From Methylococcales bacterium (lineage in GTDB: Bacteria; Pseudomonadota; Gammaproteobacteria; Methylococcales; Methylomonadaceae): DNA of 8,605 bases. The position numbers and the translations under genes are program-made. The notes under the pieces are model-generated. The model was not told the origin of the DNA, did not search any database, and worked only from the letters and a program-made list of their open reading frames with translations. The stretch's first letter is position 1; the number at the start of each line of letters is the position of its first letter. This document shows, in pieces, positions 1-6,142 of this stretch. Location of the stretch: contig JAGLUC010000428.1 of the NCBI GenBank assembly GCA_023134955.1, positions 1 through 8,605 of the forward strand, given 5' to 3'.

Positions 1-13
1 CTTTTTCATTACT

Positions 14-445
14 GTGAATACTTTTAGAACGATTAATATGAACCAAACTAAAAATTTTGTTGTAAATAGTCAGTTACTGGTTGCTAGTGGAAAAAGCACA
101 CGTTTAGCGGCAATAGCTAAAAAAGAAAATAGAGTAACTAGTCAGTCAAATTTAAATAATAAACCTCAGCAATCATTTGTTAAAGGTTTAAACCAGCAGA
201 GCAAAGAAGCATTGCAGCAAGCTAATAACGTCATAGAAGCAAGATTAGCCGATATTCTAAAGAGTTATCCTGCGGGAAAGAAAAATACACTTTTTAAAAT
301 AAAGTATGGAGTTGCTTTAGAGACTATCAATGTAATGACTGTTAAAGCGGTATTTTTACTTTTAAATATTGAGTCAGTTGATATTAGAAAATTCAGCTTA
401 ATTGAAAATTTAACGAGTAAAGGTGAAGTGGTTGAGAGACTTTAA
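14..445 (+). CDS. Hypothetical basic protein, possibly 5'-truncated by the window edge
   Basis: I do not recognise this protein. The reading frame has no stop between the left edge and position 443, so the true start may lie outside the window. The first usable in-window starts are GTG at 14 and ATG at 38, and neither has a convincing Shine-Dalgarno. The predicted protein (up to 143 aa) has no signal peptide. Its N-terminal half is rich in Lys, Asn, Gln and Ser and looks flexible. A stretch around residues 60–83 could be an amphipathic helix (phasin-like in flavour only). A more hydrophobic segment near residues 105–120 contains VKAVFLLLNIE. It ends 25 nt before the convergent smpB stop with no clear terminator between them. 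Codon use looks like that of its neighbours, so it is probably a real gene of unknown function; a phasin-like or coiled-coil accessory protein is only a guess. Confidence 0.6.
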   Translation: MNTFRTINMNQTKNFVVNSQLLVASGKSTRLAAIAKKENRVTSQSNLNNKPQQSFVKGLNQQSKEALQQANNVIEARLADILKSYPAGKKNTLFKIKYGVALETINVMTVKAVFLLLNIESVDIRKFSLIENLTSKGEVVERL

Positions 446-470
446 GAGTGGCGGTTATTTCCATTATAGT

Positions 471-956
471 TTAACCATGCTTCATAATACGAGCCTTATC
501 ACGTTGCCAATCTCTATCTTTAGACACGGCGCGTTTATCATGCTGTTTTTTACCTTTAGCCAAACCAATTTTAAGTTTTGCTCGTCCTTTTATCCAATAC
601 ATAGACAGTGGAACAATGGTATAGCCCTTACGTTCAACGCCACCGATTAATTTGTTAAGCTCTCGTCTGTGTAATAATAATTTTTTTCGGCGAACGGTGT
701 CAGGGACGATGTGAGTAGATGCGGATAACAAAGGTGATATATGAGCACCTAATAACCATGCTTCACCTTTATGAATAACAATATGGCTTTCTTTAAGTTG
801 AATCCTGCCCTCTCTCAAACTTTTGACTTCCCAACCCTCCAGAACAAGCCCTGCTTCAAATTGCTCTTCAATAAAATATTCATGAGTTGCATAGCGATTG
901 TTGGCAATGGTGTTATCGTTATGCTTGTTTTTCTTTTTGGATTTTTTACCAGCCAT
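471..956 (-). CDS. smpB: SsrA-binding protein SmpB
   Basis: SmpB binds tmRNA (SsrA) and brings it to ribosomes stalled on broken mRNAs, where trans-translation tags the nascent peptide and releases the ribosome. The 161-aa length is normal for the family. Family motifs are visible: a Lys-rich N-terminus (residues 3–11), ATHEYFIEEQFEAGLVL followed by EGWEVKSLR (23–48), the GLAKGKKQHDKR loop (131–142) and the C-terminal RDWQRDKARIMK (148–159), whose tail folds into the mRNA channel and is needed for tagging. The ATG start gives the standard MAGKKSKKKN beginning, though the upstream Shine-Dalgarno is weak. The gene is divergent from the sodium symporter (107-nt gap) and convergent with the preceding ORF. 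No tmRNA gene is seen in the window. Nothing looks degraded, so I take it as functional. Confidence 0.97.
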   Translation of the reverse strand: MAGKKSKKKNKHNDNTIANNRYATHEYFIEEQFEAGLVLEGWEVKSLREGRIQLKESHIVIHKGEAWLLGAHISPLLSASTHIVPDTVRRKKLLLHRRELNKLIGGVERKGYTIVPLSMYWIKGRAKLKIGLAKGKKQHDKRAVSKDRDWQRDKARIMKHG

Positions 957-1010
957 AGTACTGAAAGTGGTTTTTTAAACTGACGGGAAGGAATTATTTT
1001 GGTATTTTAC

Positions 1011-1038
1011 TTGATTCGTAGATAATGGTTGTAACTAT
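1011..1038 (+). promoter_or_regulatory. Candidate sigma70 promoter for the symporter–ratA–rnfH operon
   Basis: Within the 107-nt gap between divergent smpB and the symporter, TTGATT (1011–1016) is followed after 16 nt by AACTAT (1033–1038), which is preceded by an extended -10 TGT. The start ATG at 1064 lies 26 nt further on, with AGGGG at 1047–1051 and TAGG at 1053–1056 as possible ribosome-binding bases. The -10 is a poor match, so this is only the best candidate in the gap. Confidence 0.3.
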
Positions 1039-1063
1039 TTAGTTTTAGGGGCTAGGCATAAAC

Positions 1064-2419
1064 ATGGCAAATACAAAATCAATACATGGTGAATGGTCAT
1101 CACGATTCGCTTATATTTTGGCAGCAACGGGATCAGCCGTTGGCTTAGGTAATATTTGGAAATTTCCCTATATTACTGGAGAAAATGGAGGAGGCGCTTT
1201 TGTTCTTGTGTATTTAGGCTGTGTGCTTGCCATAGGAATACCTATTATGATTGCTGAAACCATGATGGGCAGAAGAGGGCGACAAAGTCCCATTAATACG
1301 CTTTCAACATTATCTATAGAAGCAGGTGCTGATAAAAACTGGCATTATCTAGGCTGGATGGGTGTCATTGCGGGCATGTTAATTTTATCTTATTACAGTG
1401 TTATTGCTGGCTGGGCGAGTGCTTATGTCATTAAGGCTTTTTTTGGTGGATTTTCTTCTGACGCGCTTGAGGTAAAAGCTGTTTTTGATGAGTTAATAGC
1501 AAGTCCGAAACAATTGGTATTTTGGCATACTGCATTTATGATTGTGACTATGAGCGTAGTTATGCGAGGTGTAAATGGTGGATTAGAAAAAGCTGTACGT
1601 TTTTTAATGCCGACTTTATTTGTTTTGTTAATGCTTTTGGTCGCTTATGCCATGACAACGGGTGAGTTTTACTTTAAAGGCATATCTTTTTTGTTTGATC
1701 CTGATTTTAGTGAAATTGATGGTGATGCAGTGTTAACCGCTATGGGGCATGCTTTTTTTACCTTGGGACTGGGAATGGGAGCGATTATGGTTTATGGCTC
1801 ATATTTACCCAGTGATGTTTCAATTGCTAAAACAACTTTATATATTGCAGGAGCTGATACAATTGTTGCCCTACTAGCTGGCATGGCTATTTTCCCCTTG
1901 GTTTTCGCTAATGGTCTGGAACCAGGCTCTGGTCCAGGATTGATTTTTCAAACCTTACCCATTGCATTTGGAAGTATGATGGGTGGTTGGTTATTTGGTG
2001 TATTATTTTTTGTTTTATTGGTTCTTGCCGCATTAACCTCATCAATATCATTAATAGAACCTGCCGTTGCCTGGTTAGTTGAGAATAAAGGTTTTTCCAG
2101 AGTTAAAGCAAGTATTGTTAGTGGCTGCGGTACCTGGTTACTAGGTATCTGTGTTGCATTTTCATTTAATATTTGGTCAGATATAAAACTATTTGATAAA
2201 ACTATTTTTGATTTATTAGATTATTTGACTGCCAATTTGATGCTACCTATTGGTGGTTTTTGTATTGCTGTTTTTGCTGGCTGGATTATGAAGCAAAAAC
2301 ATGTTGAAGATGAACTGAGCTTGCCTGAAGAGCAATTTAAAATATGGAAAATACTGGTCAGCTATGTTGCACCGATATCTGTATTTTTAGTTTTTCTTCA
2401 TGTACTGGGAATATTTTAA
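1064..2419 (+). CDS. Sodium-dependent NSS (SNF) family symporter, probable amino-acid transporter
   Basis: This is an inner-membrane secondary transporter of the neurotransmitter:sodium symporter family (LeuT/MhsT fold), which couples Na+ entry to uptake of amino acids or related small amines. At 451 aa it matches the short bacterial 11-helix type. The unwound TM1 motif GSAVGLGNIWKFP (residues 23–35) carries the Asn equivalent to LeuT Asn27. TM3 has SYYSVIAGW (109–117), with Tyr111 aligning to LeuT Tyr108 in the substrate site. TM6 shows GHAFFTLGLGMGA (228–240), and TM8 shows LTSSIS (324–329), the Na2-site Thr-Ser pair. The substrate cannot be read from the sequence. The stop codon abuts the ratA ATG (TAAATG), so the two are almost certainly co-transcribed. 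The start follows purine-rich AGGGG/TAGG bases and gives the usual short cytoplasmic N-terminus before TM1. No defects seen. Confidence 0.93.
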   Translation: MANTKSIHGEWSSRFAYILAATGSAVGLGNIWKFPYITGENGGGAFVLVYLGCVLAIGIPIMIAETMMGRRGRQSPINTLSTLSIEAGADKNWHYLGWMGVIAGMLILSYYSVIAGWASAYVIKAFFGGFSSDALEVKAVFDELIASPKQLVFWHTAFMIVTMSVVMRGVNGGLEKAVRFLMPTLFVLLMLLVAYAMTTGEFYFKGISFLFDPDFSEIDGDAVLTAMGHAFFTLGLGMGAIMVYGSYLPSDVSIAKTTLYIAGADTIVALLAGMAIFPLVFANGLEPGSGPGLIFQTLPIAFGSMMGGWLFGVLFFVLLVLAALTSSISLIEPAVAWLVENKGFSRVKASIVSGCGTWLLGICVAFSFNIWSDIKLFDKTIFDLLDYLTANLMLPIGGFCIAVFAGWIMKQKHVEDELSLPEEQFKIWKILVSYVAPISVFLVFLHVLGIF

Positions 2420-2851
2420 ATGACCACCGTACAAAAAAGTGCATTAGTTAAGTTTTCAGCAAAGCAAATGTTTGATTTGGTCGATGACATAGATGCCTAC
2501 CCTAAATTTCTACCCTGGTGTAGTGGTAGTAAAGTTCTGAAAAGAGAGGGGGATATTGTTGAAGCAGAATTGAAAATATCTAAAGCAGGTTTTAATAAAT
2601 CATTTGCTACAAAAAACAGAAAAGAAGATGACAATAAATTACATATGACTTTATTGGATGGTCCTTTTTCATCTTTGGATGGTGTCTGGATATTTATGCC
2701 TTTACGCGAAGATGCCTGCAAAATATCATTAGATCTTGAGTTTGAAATACAAAGTAAATTTGCCAGTTTAGCTTTTGGGGCAGTTTTTAATCAAATATGT
2801 AATACCATGGTCAGTTCCTTTACTGAGCGGGCAAAACAAATATATGGTTAA
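2420..2851 (+). CDS. ratA: RatA family protein (START/Coq10-like, SRPBCC fold)
   Basis: This is a member of the RatA/YfjG branch of the START (polyketide cyclase/Coq10) family. E. coli RatA has been described as a ribosome-associated toxin that blocks 70S formation, while the family's homology to Coq10 points to ubiquinone or lipid binding; the physiological role is unsettled. The 143-aa protein shows the family pattern: SALVKFSAKQMFDLVDDI then DAYPKFLPWC (residues 7–34, the signature), SKAGFNKSF (54–62), LLDGPFSSLDG (78–88) and the C-terminal amphipathic helix LAFGAVFNQICNTMVSSFTERAK (117–139). The start is the ATG immediately after the symporter stop, so translation is probably coupled. The 3' end overlaps rnfH by 8 nt, the classic ratA–rnfH (ratAB) pairing. 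In many gammaproteobacteria ratA sits directly beside smpB; here the symporter gene intervenes. Confidence 0.95.
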   Translation: MTTVQKSALVKFSAKQMFDLVDDIDAYPKFLPWCSGSKVLKREGDIVEAELKISKAGFNKSFATKNRKEDDNKLHMTLLDGPFSSLDGVWIFMPLREDACKISLDLEFEIQSKFASLAFGAVFNQICNTMVSSFTERAKQIYG

Positions 2852-3128
2852 GCAATTAATTGATGTTGAGGTAGCATTTGCAATGCCTAAAGAACAATTG
2901 ATTGTTTCTATAAAACTTGAACAAGGTGTAGATGTAAAGCAGGCGATTAATGAATCAGCTTTAGCAGAACATTTTTCTGAAATTGATTTGGATAAAATGG
3001 CAGTGGGTATCTTTGGTAAACAATGTAAATTAGACCAAGTACTTGAACAGGGTGATAGAGTAGAAATTTATCGTCCTTTATTGATTAATCCAATGGATGC
3101 CAGACGAAATAGGGCAATCAAGAGATAG
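2844..3128 (+). CDS. rnfH: RnfH family ubiquitin-fold protein (RatB)
   Basis: This is a small ubiquitin/ThiS-like beta-grasp protein of the RnfH family (RatB in E. coli), nearly always encoded next to ratA. Its biochemical function is not established; the name comes from linkage to rnf operons in some bacteria, and no rnf genes occur here. I chose the ATG at 2844, which gives 94 aa, close to E. coli RnfH, and starts at the first beta strand (MVKQLIDVEVAFAMP). A longer in-frame start at 2775 would lie deep inside ratA and add 23 unrelated residues. Family landmarks are VEVAFAMP (8–15), the IDLDKMAVGIFGK strand (47–59) and the highly conserved GDRVEIYRPLLINPMDARR (70–88). It overlaps ratA by 8 nt, so coupled translation is likely. 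It is the last gene of the symporter–ratA–rnfH unit, followed by a hairpin region. Confidence 0.94.
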   Translation: MVKQLIDVEVAFAMPKEQLIVSIKLEQGVDVKQAINESALAEHFSEIDLDKMAVGIFGKQCKLDQVLEQGDRVEIYRPLLINPMDARRNRAIKR

Positions 3129-3185
3129 TTTAAGCTTCTGTGGTTGCTCTAATTAACAAGAGGACAATATTTATTTTCCATTCGT

Positions 3186-3211
3186 AAGGTTAAAACCTTC
3201 GCCTTTCAGGC
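3186..3211. repeat. Two adjacent small hairpins downstream of rnfH
   Basis: AAGGTT (3186–3191) and AACCTT (3194–3199) form a 6-bp inverted repeat with an AA spacer. Immediately after, GCCT (3201–3204) and AGGC (3208–3211) form a 4-bp stem with a TTC loop. Neither is followed by a T-run, so they do not look like terminators themselves. Together with the terminator-like hairpin at 3236–3262 and the hairpin at 3278–3293 they make a dense run of structures in a non-coding gap. Confidence 0.5.
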
Positions 3212-3235
3212 AAACAGATTTATTTCAAGATCGCT

Positions 3236-3270
3236 AACCCACCCGTCTTTTAGTGGGTGGTTGTTTATTT
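3236..3270 (+). terminator. Probable Rho-independent terminator of the symporter–ratA–rnfH operon
   Basis: The left arm AACCCACCC (3236–3244, one bulged C) pairs with GGGTGGTT (3255–3262) to give an 8-bp stem over a 10-nt loop. An alternative 6-bp register, ACCCAC/GTGGGT, also exists. The U-rich tail TTGTTTATTT (3261–3270) follows on the plus strand, fitting termination after rnfH. On the minus strand the hairpin is not followed by a T-run, so it is unlikely to terminate bamE. The tail is imperfect, and the hairpin may instead belong to a mobile-element end. Confidence 0.5.
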
Positions 3271-3277
3271 GACTTTT

Positions 3278-3293
3278 AGATGCTGAAGCATCT
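3278..3293. repeat. Hairpin between rnfH and bamE
   Basis: AGATGC (3278–3283), loop TGAA, GCATCT (3288–3293): a perfect 6-bp stem, or 7 bp if the T-A pair inside the loop forms. It lies 20 nt beyond the bamE stop in the direction of bamE transcription. Only a short A-rich/T-poor stretch follows on that strand, so it could stabilise the bamE mRNA 3' end but is not a canonical terminator. Confidence 0.45.
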
Positions 3294-3312
3294 CACTTCC
3301 AAAGAGCAAGAT

Positions 3313-3798
3313 TTATTTAAGTTCAATAAGATTATTTTTATCATCAAGATCAGGTTTCTCTACTTCTTGAGTCTCATCGCTACTAAAAAACCGACTGATT
3401 TTCCCCCATAATGTGTTATCTAAATTACGCTTGGGAACTTCAATAGTGGTTTCATGTGATTTTCTTACAGTGGGCATTTTACTGGGTCTAAAGTCACCTT
3501 GTATGCCAGTTAATTCATCACCATCAAAAAATAAAGTAAGCTTTTTTTGTTTTCTAGGTTCGCCACCTGGTTGTTCTGAATAAATGTAATCCCAGCGTTT
3601 TTGGTGAAATACATCAACTAACATTGAAGATCCCATAATATAGCTTACCTGACGCTTGCTCATTTTAGGTCTAAGTTGATCAATCATTTCTTGAGTAATG
3701 ACATTTCCCTGATGGATGTCGAGTGTGTAGACAATTGAAGAACATGCTGTTATTGAAATGCTTAATAGCAAAATTAAAGGAAAAATAATTTTTCTCAT
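3313..3798 (-). CDS. bamE: Outer-membrane assembly lipoprotein BamE (SmpA/OmlA family)
   Basis: BamE is a periplasm-facing lipoprotein of the BAM complex, which folds and inserts beta-barrel proteins into the outer membrane. The N-terminus is a typical lipoprotein signal with a short basic start, a hydrophobic core and the lipobox ITAC, lipidated Cys at residue 19. The SmpA/OmlA domain follows: DIHQGNVITQEMIDQL (27–42), the helix KRQVSYIMGSSMLVDVF (48–64), RWDYIYSEQPGG (68–79) and the strands KKLTLFFDGDELTGIQGD (85–102). At 161 aa it exceeds the roughly 113-aa E. coli protein by a charged, low-complexity C-terminal tail (about 103–161) rich in Asp, Glu and Lys. Such extensions occur in several gammaproteobacterial lineages. 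Linkage with smpB, ratA and rnfH is the standard arrangement. It is convergent with rnfH and divergent from the receptor operon, whose outer-membrane barrel would itself be a BAM client. Confidence 0.95.
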   Translation of the reverse strand: MRKIIFPLILLLSISITACSSIVYTLDIHQGNVITQEMIDQLRPKMSKRQVSYIMGSSMLVDVFHQKRWDYIYSEQPGGEPRKQKKLTLFFDGDELTGIQGDFRPSKMPTVRKSHETTIEVPKRNLDNTLWGKISRFFSSDETQEVEKPDLDDKNNLIELK

Positions 3799-3855
3799 AT
3801 ACTAAGAATTTGAGTTGTTTGTAAGATGTCTCTATTAATTATTTTGGGCGCAAAG

Positions 3856-3861
3856 AGTATA
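3856..3861 (-). promoter_or_regulatory. Candidate -10 element for bamE
   Basis: The minus strand reads TATACT at 3861–3856, a 5/6 match to the -10 consensus, about 58 nt upstream of the bamE ATG. About 18 nt further upstream lies TTCTAA, a weak -35. It is the best candidate in the region but unconfirmed. Confidence 0.3.
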
Positions 3862-3912
3862 GCTGCCAGCCATGGATTATTAGAACTACCTTTAGTTGAC
3901 TAAATAAGCAAA

Positions 3913-3927
3913 ATCATACCGTATGAT
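3913..3927. promoter_or_regulatory. Perfect 7-1-7 palindrome, candidate operator between bamE and the receptor operon
   Basis: ATCATAC-C-GTATGAT is a perfect dyad of 7-bp half-sites with one central base. It lies roughly midway between the divergent bamE and TonB-receptor genes. Upstream, TTGACT (3896–3901) resembles a plus-strand -35, and TATGAT (3922–3927), the right half-site plus its preceding base, resembles a -10, though the 20-nt spacer is long. Dimeric regulators commonly bind such dyads. It does not match the 19-bp Fur consensus well. Which protein binds, if any, cannot be told from the sequence. Confidence 0.4.
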
Positions 3928-4025
3928 AAAAGATTATCCTATATAAGTTTTTCTTCATCTTACTCAATTGTATTGGATCTATTAAACATAGCTCGCTATT
4001 AAAACAACAAATAATTATATTTTTA

Positions 4026-4054
4026 TTGCCAGGTGAGCAAAATGTAGCATGATA
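4026..4054 (+). promoter_or_regulatory. Candidate upstream promoter for the receptor operon
   Basis: TTGCCA (4026–4031, 5/6 match to -35) is separated by 17 nt from CATGAT (4049–4054, 4/6 match to -10); GATAAT (4051–4056) is an alternative -10 with a 19-nt spacer. The -10 area overlaps a small dyad, AGCAT-GATA-ATGCT (4046–4059). Transcription from here would place the 4060–4099 inverted repeat at the very 5' end of the mRNA. Two consensus TATAAT hexamers downstream (4102–4107, 4115–4120) compete as promoters but lack good -35 boxes. Confidence 0.25.
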
Positions 4055-4123
4055 ATGCTTATACTTGAATACGCATTGAAGCCATATATTCAAGGTATAA
4101 ATATAATGATGGTCTATAATTAA
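4049..4123 (+). CDS. Possible 24-codon leader ORF upstream of the TonB receptor
   Basis: ATG at 4049 opens a 24-codon frame ending at TAA 4121–4123, with hydrophobic content (it begins MIMLILEYALKPYIQG). A strong Shine-Dalgarno-like AGGTGAG (4031–4037) lies 11 nt upstream. The same signal is also 4 nt from an ATG-TAG start-stop pair at 4042–4047. The frame contains the 12-bp inverted repeat and ends 36 nt before the receptor ATG, a layout compatible with a leader peptide. Chance ORFs of this size are common, and the candidate 4026–4054 promoter would start transcripts too late to include the start codon, so support is thin. Confidence 0.15.
   Translation: MIMLILEYALKPYIQGINIMMVYN
4060..4099. 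repeat. 12-bp inverted repeat with one bulge in the receptor 5' region
   Basis: TATACTTGAATA (4060–4071) is complementary to TATTCAAG-g-TATA (4087–4099), all 12 pairs matching with one extra G bulged at 4095, around a 15-nt loop. It sits 61–100 nt upstream of the receptor start. As DNA it could be an operator for a dimeric regulator; as RNA it could be a 5' leader stem-loop. It is AT-rich, so stability would be modest. Confidence 0.5.
4102..4120 (+). promoter_or_regulatory. Two consensus TATAAT boxes upstream of the TonB receptor
   Basis: TATAAT occurs at 4102–4107 and again at 4115–4120, respectively 52 and 39 nt before the receptor ATG. Neither has a recognisable -35 at 16–18 nt, so if used they may depend on an activator, for example one bound at the 4060–4099 inverted repeat just upstream. 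In AT-rich DNA such hexamers also arise by chance. Confidence 0.35.
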
Positions 4124-4159
4124 TTGAATTGTCTTTTGTAGATAGATAGTAGTTGGAAT

Positions 4160-6139
4160 ATGAAATTAGCCACCCTGATTTTTAATACAGTATGCGTACT
4201 CTTGCCTGGTTATTTACTGGCTAATGAGAATGAAATGCTTTATGACCTGGACTTAGAAGAACTGATGAATATAGAGGTTATTTCAATCTCGAAAAAGCCT
4301 CAATCAGTTCAACAAACAGCAGCAGCGGTTCAGGTGATTTCTCAAGTTGATATACAACGCTCTGGAGCAACTTCATTGCCTGAAGTTTTGCGTGGCGTAC
4401 CTGGTGTTCATGTTGCTCATATTGATGGAAATAAATGGGCTGTTTCTATTAGAGGATTTAATGATCGTTTTGCTAATAAATTATTAGTCCTGGTTGATGG
4501 ACGAAGTATTTATACGCCTATTTTTTCGGGCGTGTACTGGAATATGCAGGATATGTTGCTGGAAGATATTGAACGTATTGAGGTGGTGAGAGGTCCTGGA
4601 GGCGCTTTGTGGGGGGCAAATGCTGTTAATGGAGTGATTAATATTATTACCCAGCACTCTGAAAAGACTCAAGGTTCTCAAGTGAGCATTCTGGGTGGCT
4701 CTAAGGAACAAATTGTCAGTGCCCGTTTTGGCGGTAAAATTAACCAGGACACTCATTATCGTATTTTTGCTAAGGGAAGGCGAGCTGATGATGAAAAAAG
4801 TTCAATTGAAACCACTGCTAATGATCAATGGAAAAATGTACATGCTGGTTTTAGATTAGACAGTGCAATCAGTAATCAAACTCAATGGTTAGTTGAGGGT
4901 GCTTATAATACTGGTAATGCGGATGTAATCACGGCTGTTTCTTCGCTAACCCCTGCTTCTGTAACCAAGGTTGAAGATACTATTGATTATCAAAATAGTC
5001 ATATTTTGTTGCGATTAAATCACCAACTGGCAGAAGATAATAAGCTACAAGTACAAGGCTATTATGACTTTTTTAATCGAACATCTTTGGGGGCATCATT
5101 ACAAGTACATACTTTTGACCTGGATATGCAGCATCATTTTAAATGGCTAGATAATCATGAATTTAGCTGGGGCTTGGGGTATAGAGGTGTATATGATGAA
5201 TTAGACTCTACTTTTACTATCTCATTTACTCCAAAATACCGTTATGCCAGTACCTTTAGCGGTTTTCTTCAAAATGAAGTTCAAATGGATCAAGTACGAT
5301 TAACAGTAGGTTCAAAATTTGAGCATAATGATTATACAGGCTTTGAGTTTCAACCTAGTGCCAGATTGTTATGGCAAATCAACCCCAGGCATAGTTTATG
5401 GACTGCAATTTCACGTTCAGTAAGAATCCCTTCTCGTACAGATGAGAATATACGAATAAACTTTCGTGCACAGCCAGGAATAAATCCGACTCTATTTAGT
5501 GTTTTTGGTAATCCAGAAACAAAGTCTGAGAAGGTTTACTCAGCCGAATTGGGCTATCGAGCATTAGTCACATCAAAATTCTCAATTGATGGTACAATTT
5601 TTTATAATTACTATGATGATTTAACTAGTCAGGAACAATCTGGTGGTTTTGAGACAGATCCTTTGCCTGCACATAAATTGGTTTCAAGTACATTCGATAA
5701 TCAAATGATAGCATCAAGTTATGGTTTCGAAATACAAACCAAGTGGCAGGTTGTTGATGACTGGAAACTGATAGCAAATTACAGCTTGTTTGAACTGGAG
5801 GCGCAATATAGAGCAAATAGTACAGCAAGTGTAGATAGATTGACAGATATTGAGACCTCAAACCCACAACAGCAAGCTTCGTTACAATCAATTTGGCAAT
5901 TACCTTTTGATTTAGAATTAAACAGTTCAGTGTATTACACAGATAAAATTGCTGCACATAAAACGGATGCCTATACTCGTGTCGATTTACGCTTAGCCTG
6001 GAAACCAGTTGATAATTTTGAACTCTCGGTAGTGGGACAAAATTTGTTAGATAATCAGCATAAAGAATATACTGCGACTGATACTTTTTATACGGAAGTA
6101 GCGCGTAGTGTTTATGGGAAAATCGTTCTGAAATTTTAA
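4160..6139 (+). CDS. TonB-dependent outer-membrane receptor, substrate unknown
   Basis: This is a 22-strand-type outer-membrane receptor that would import a scarce ligand using TonB/ExbBD energy. The signal peptide is about residues 1–21 (cleavage near YLLA|NENE). A short acidic segment and a possible TonB box (IEVISIS, 38–44) precede the plug. The plug (about 45–165) carries KLLVLVDGRSIYTP (107–120), then IFSGVYW (121–127), then IERIEVVRGPGGALWGANAV (137–156) and NGVINIIT (157–164). The barrel fills the rest, with the late NLLDNQ motif and a terminal Phe in KIVLKF, the BAM-recognition end. At 659 aa it is mid-sized. There is no FecA-type N-terminal STN signalling domain, so any signalling would not use the FecA/FecR route. 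The ATG is preceded by only a weak GGA. It lies 3 nt upstream of the YfiR-family gene, in the same frame. Receptors of this subtype are often encoded beside DUF4154/YfiR proteins; the ligand cannot be inferred. Confidence 0.93.
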   Translation: MKLATLIFNTVCVLLPGYLLANENEMLYDLDLEELMNIEVISISKKPQSVQQTAAAVQVISQVDIQRSGATSLPEVLRGVPGVHVAHIDGNKWAVSIRGFNDRFANKLLVLVDGRSIYTPIFSGVYWNMQDMLLEDIERIEVVRGPGGALWGANAVNGVINIITQHSEKTQGSQVSILGGSKEQIVSARFGGKINQDTHYRIFAKGRRADDEKSSIETTANDQWKNVHAGFRLDSAISNQTQWLVEGAYNTGNADVITAVSSLTPASVTKVEDTIDYQNSHILLRLNHQLAEDNKLQVQGYYDFFNRTSLGASLQVHTFDLDMQHHFKWLDNHEFSWGLGYRGVYDELDSTFTISFTPKYRYASTFSGFLQNEVQMDQVRLTVGSKFEHNDYTGFEFQPSARLLWQINPRHSLWTAISRSVRIPSRTDENIRINFRAQPGINPTLFSVFGNPETKSEKVYSAELGYRALVTSKFSIDGTIFYNYYDDLTSQEQSGGFETDPLPAHKLVSSTFDNQMIASSYGFEIQTKWQVVDDWKLIANYSLFELEAQYRANSTASVDRLTDIETSNPQQQASLQSIWQLPFDLELNSSVYYTDKIAAHKTDAYTRVDLRLAWKPVDNFELSVVGQNLLDNQHKEYTATDTFYTEVARSVYGKIVLKF

Positions 6140-6142
6140 ATA

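Noticed and set aside
423..650. Plus-strand 75-codon frame over the 3' half of smpB
   Set aside because: It lies antisense to the conserved SmpB core and encodes no recognisable protein; smpB explains the constraint.
771..983. Plus-strand 70-codon frame with a hydrophobic stretch opposite the start of smpB
   Set aside because: The hydrophobic run is the complement of the Lys-rich SmpB N-terminus; a shadow frame.
2497..2721. Minus-strand 74-codon frame inside ratA
   Set aside because: Entirely antisense to conserved RatA motifs, with no ribosome-binding site or family resemblance.
2775..2843. Longer N-terminus for RnfH starting at 2775
   Set aside because: It would overlap ratA by 77 nt and add residues unlike any RnfH; ATG 2844 gives the family length.
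4046..4064. Fur box upstream of the TonB receptor
   Set aside because: GATAATG resembles a Fur half-site, but the surrounding 19 bp do not extend to the inverted consensus; iron regulation is not supported.
4139..4150. GATA tandem repeat just before the receptor start
   Set aside because: Only about two and a half copies (GTAGATAGATAGTAG); too short to treat as a functional or phase-variable repeat.
4484..4756. Minus-strand 90-codon frame in the receptor plug
   Set aside because: Antisense to the most conserved part of the TonB receptor plug; no domain or start signal.
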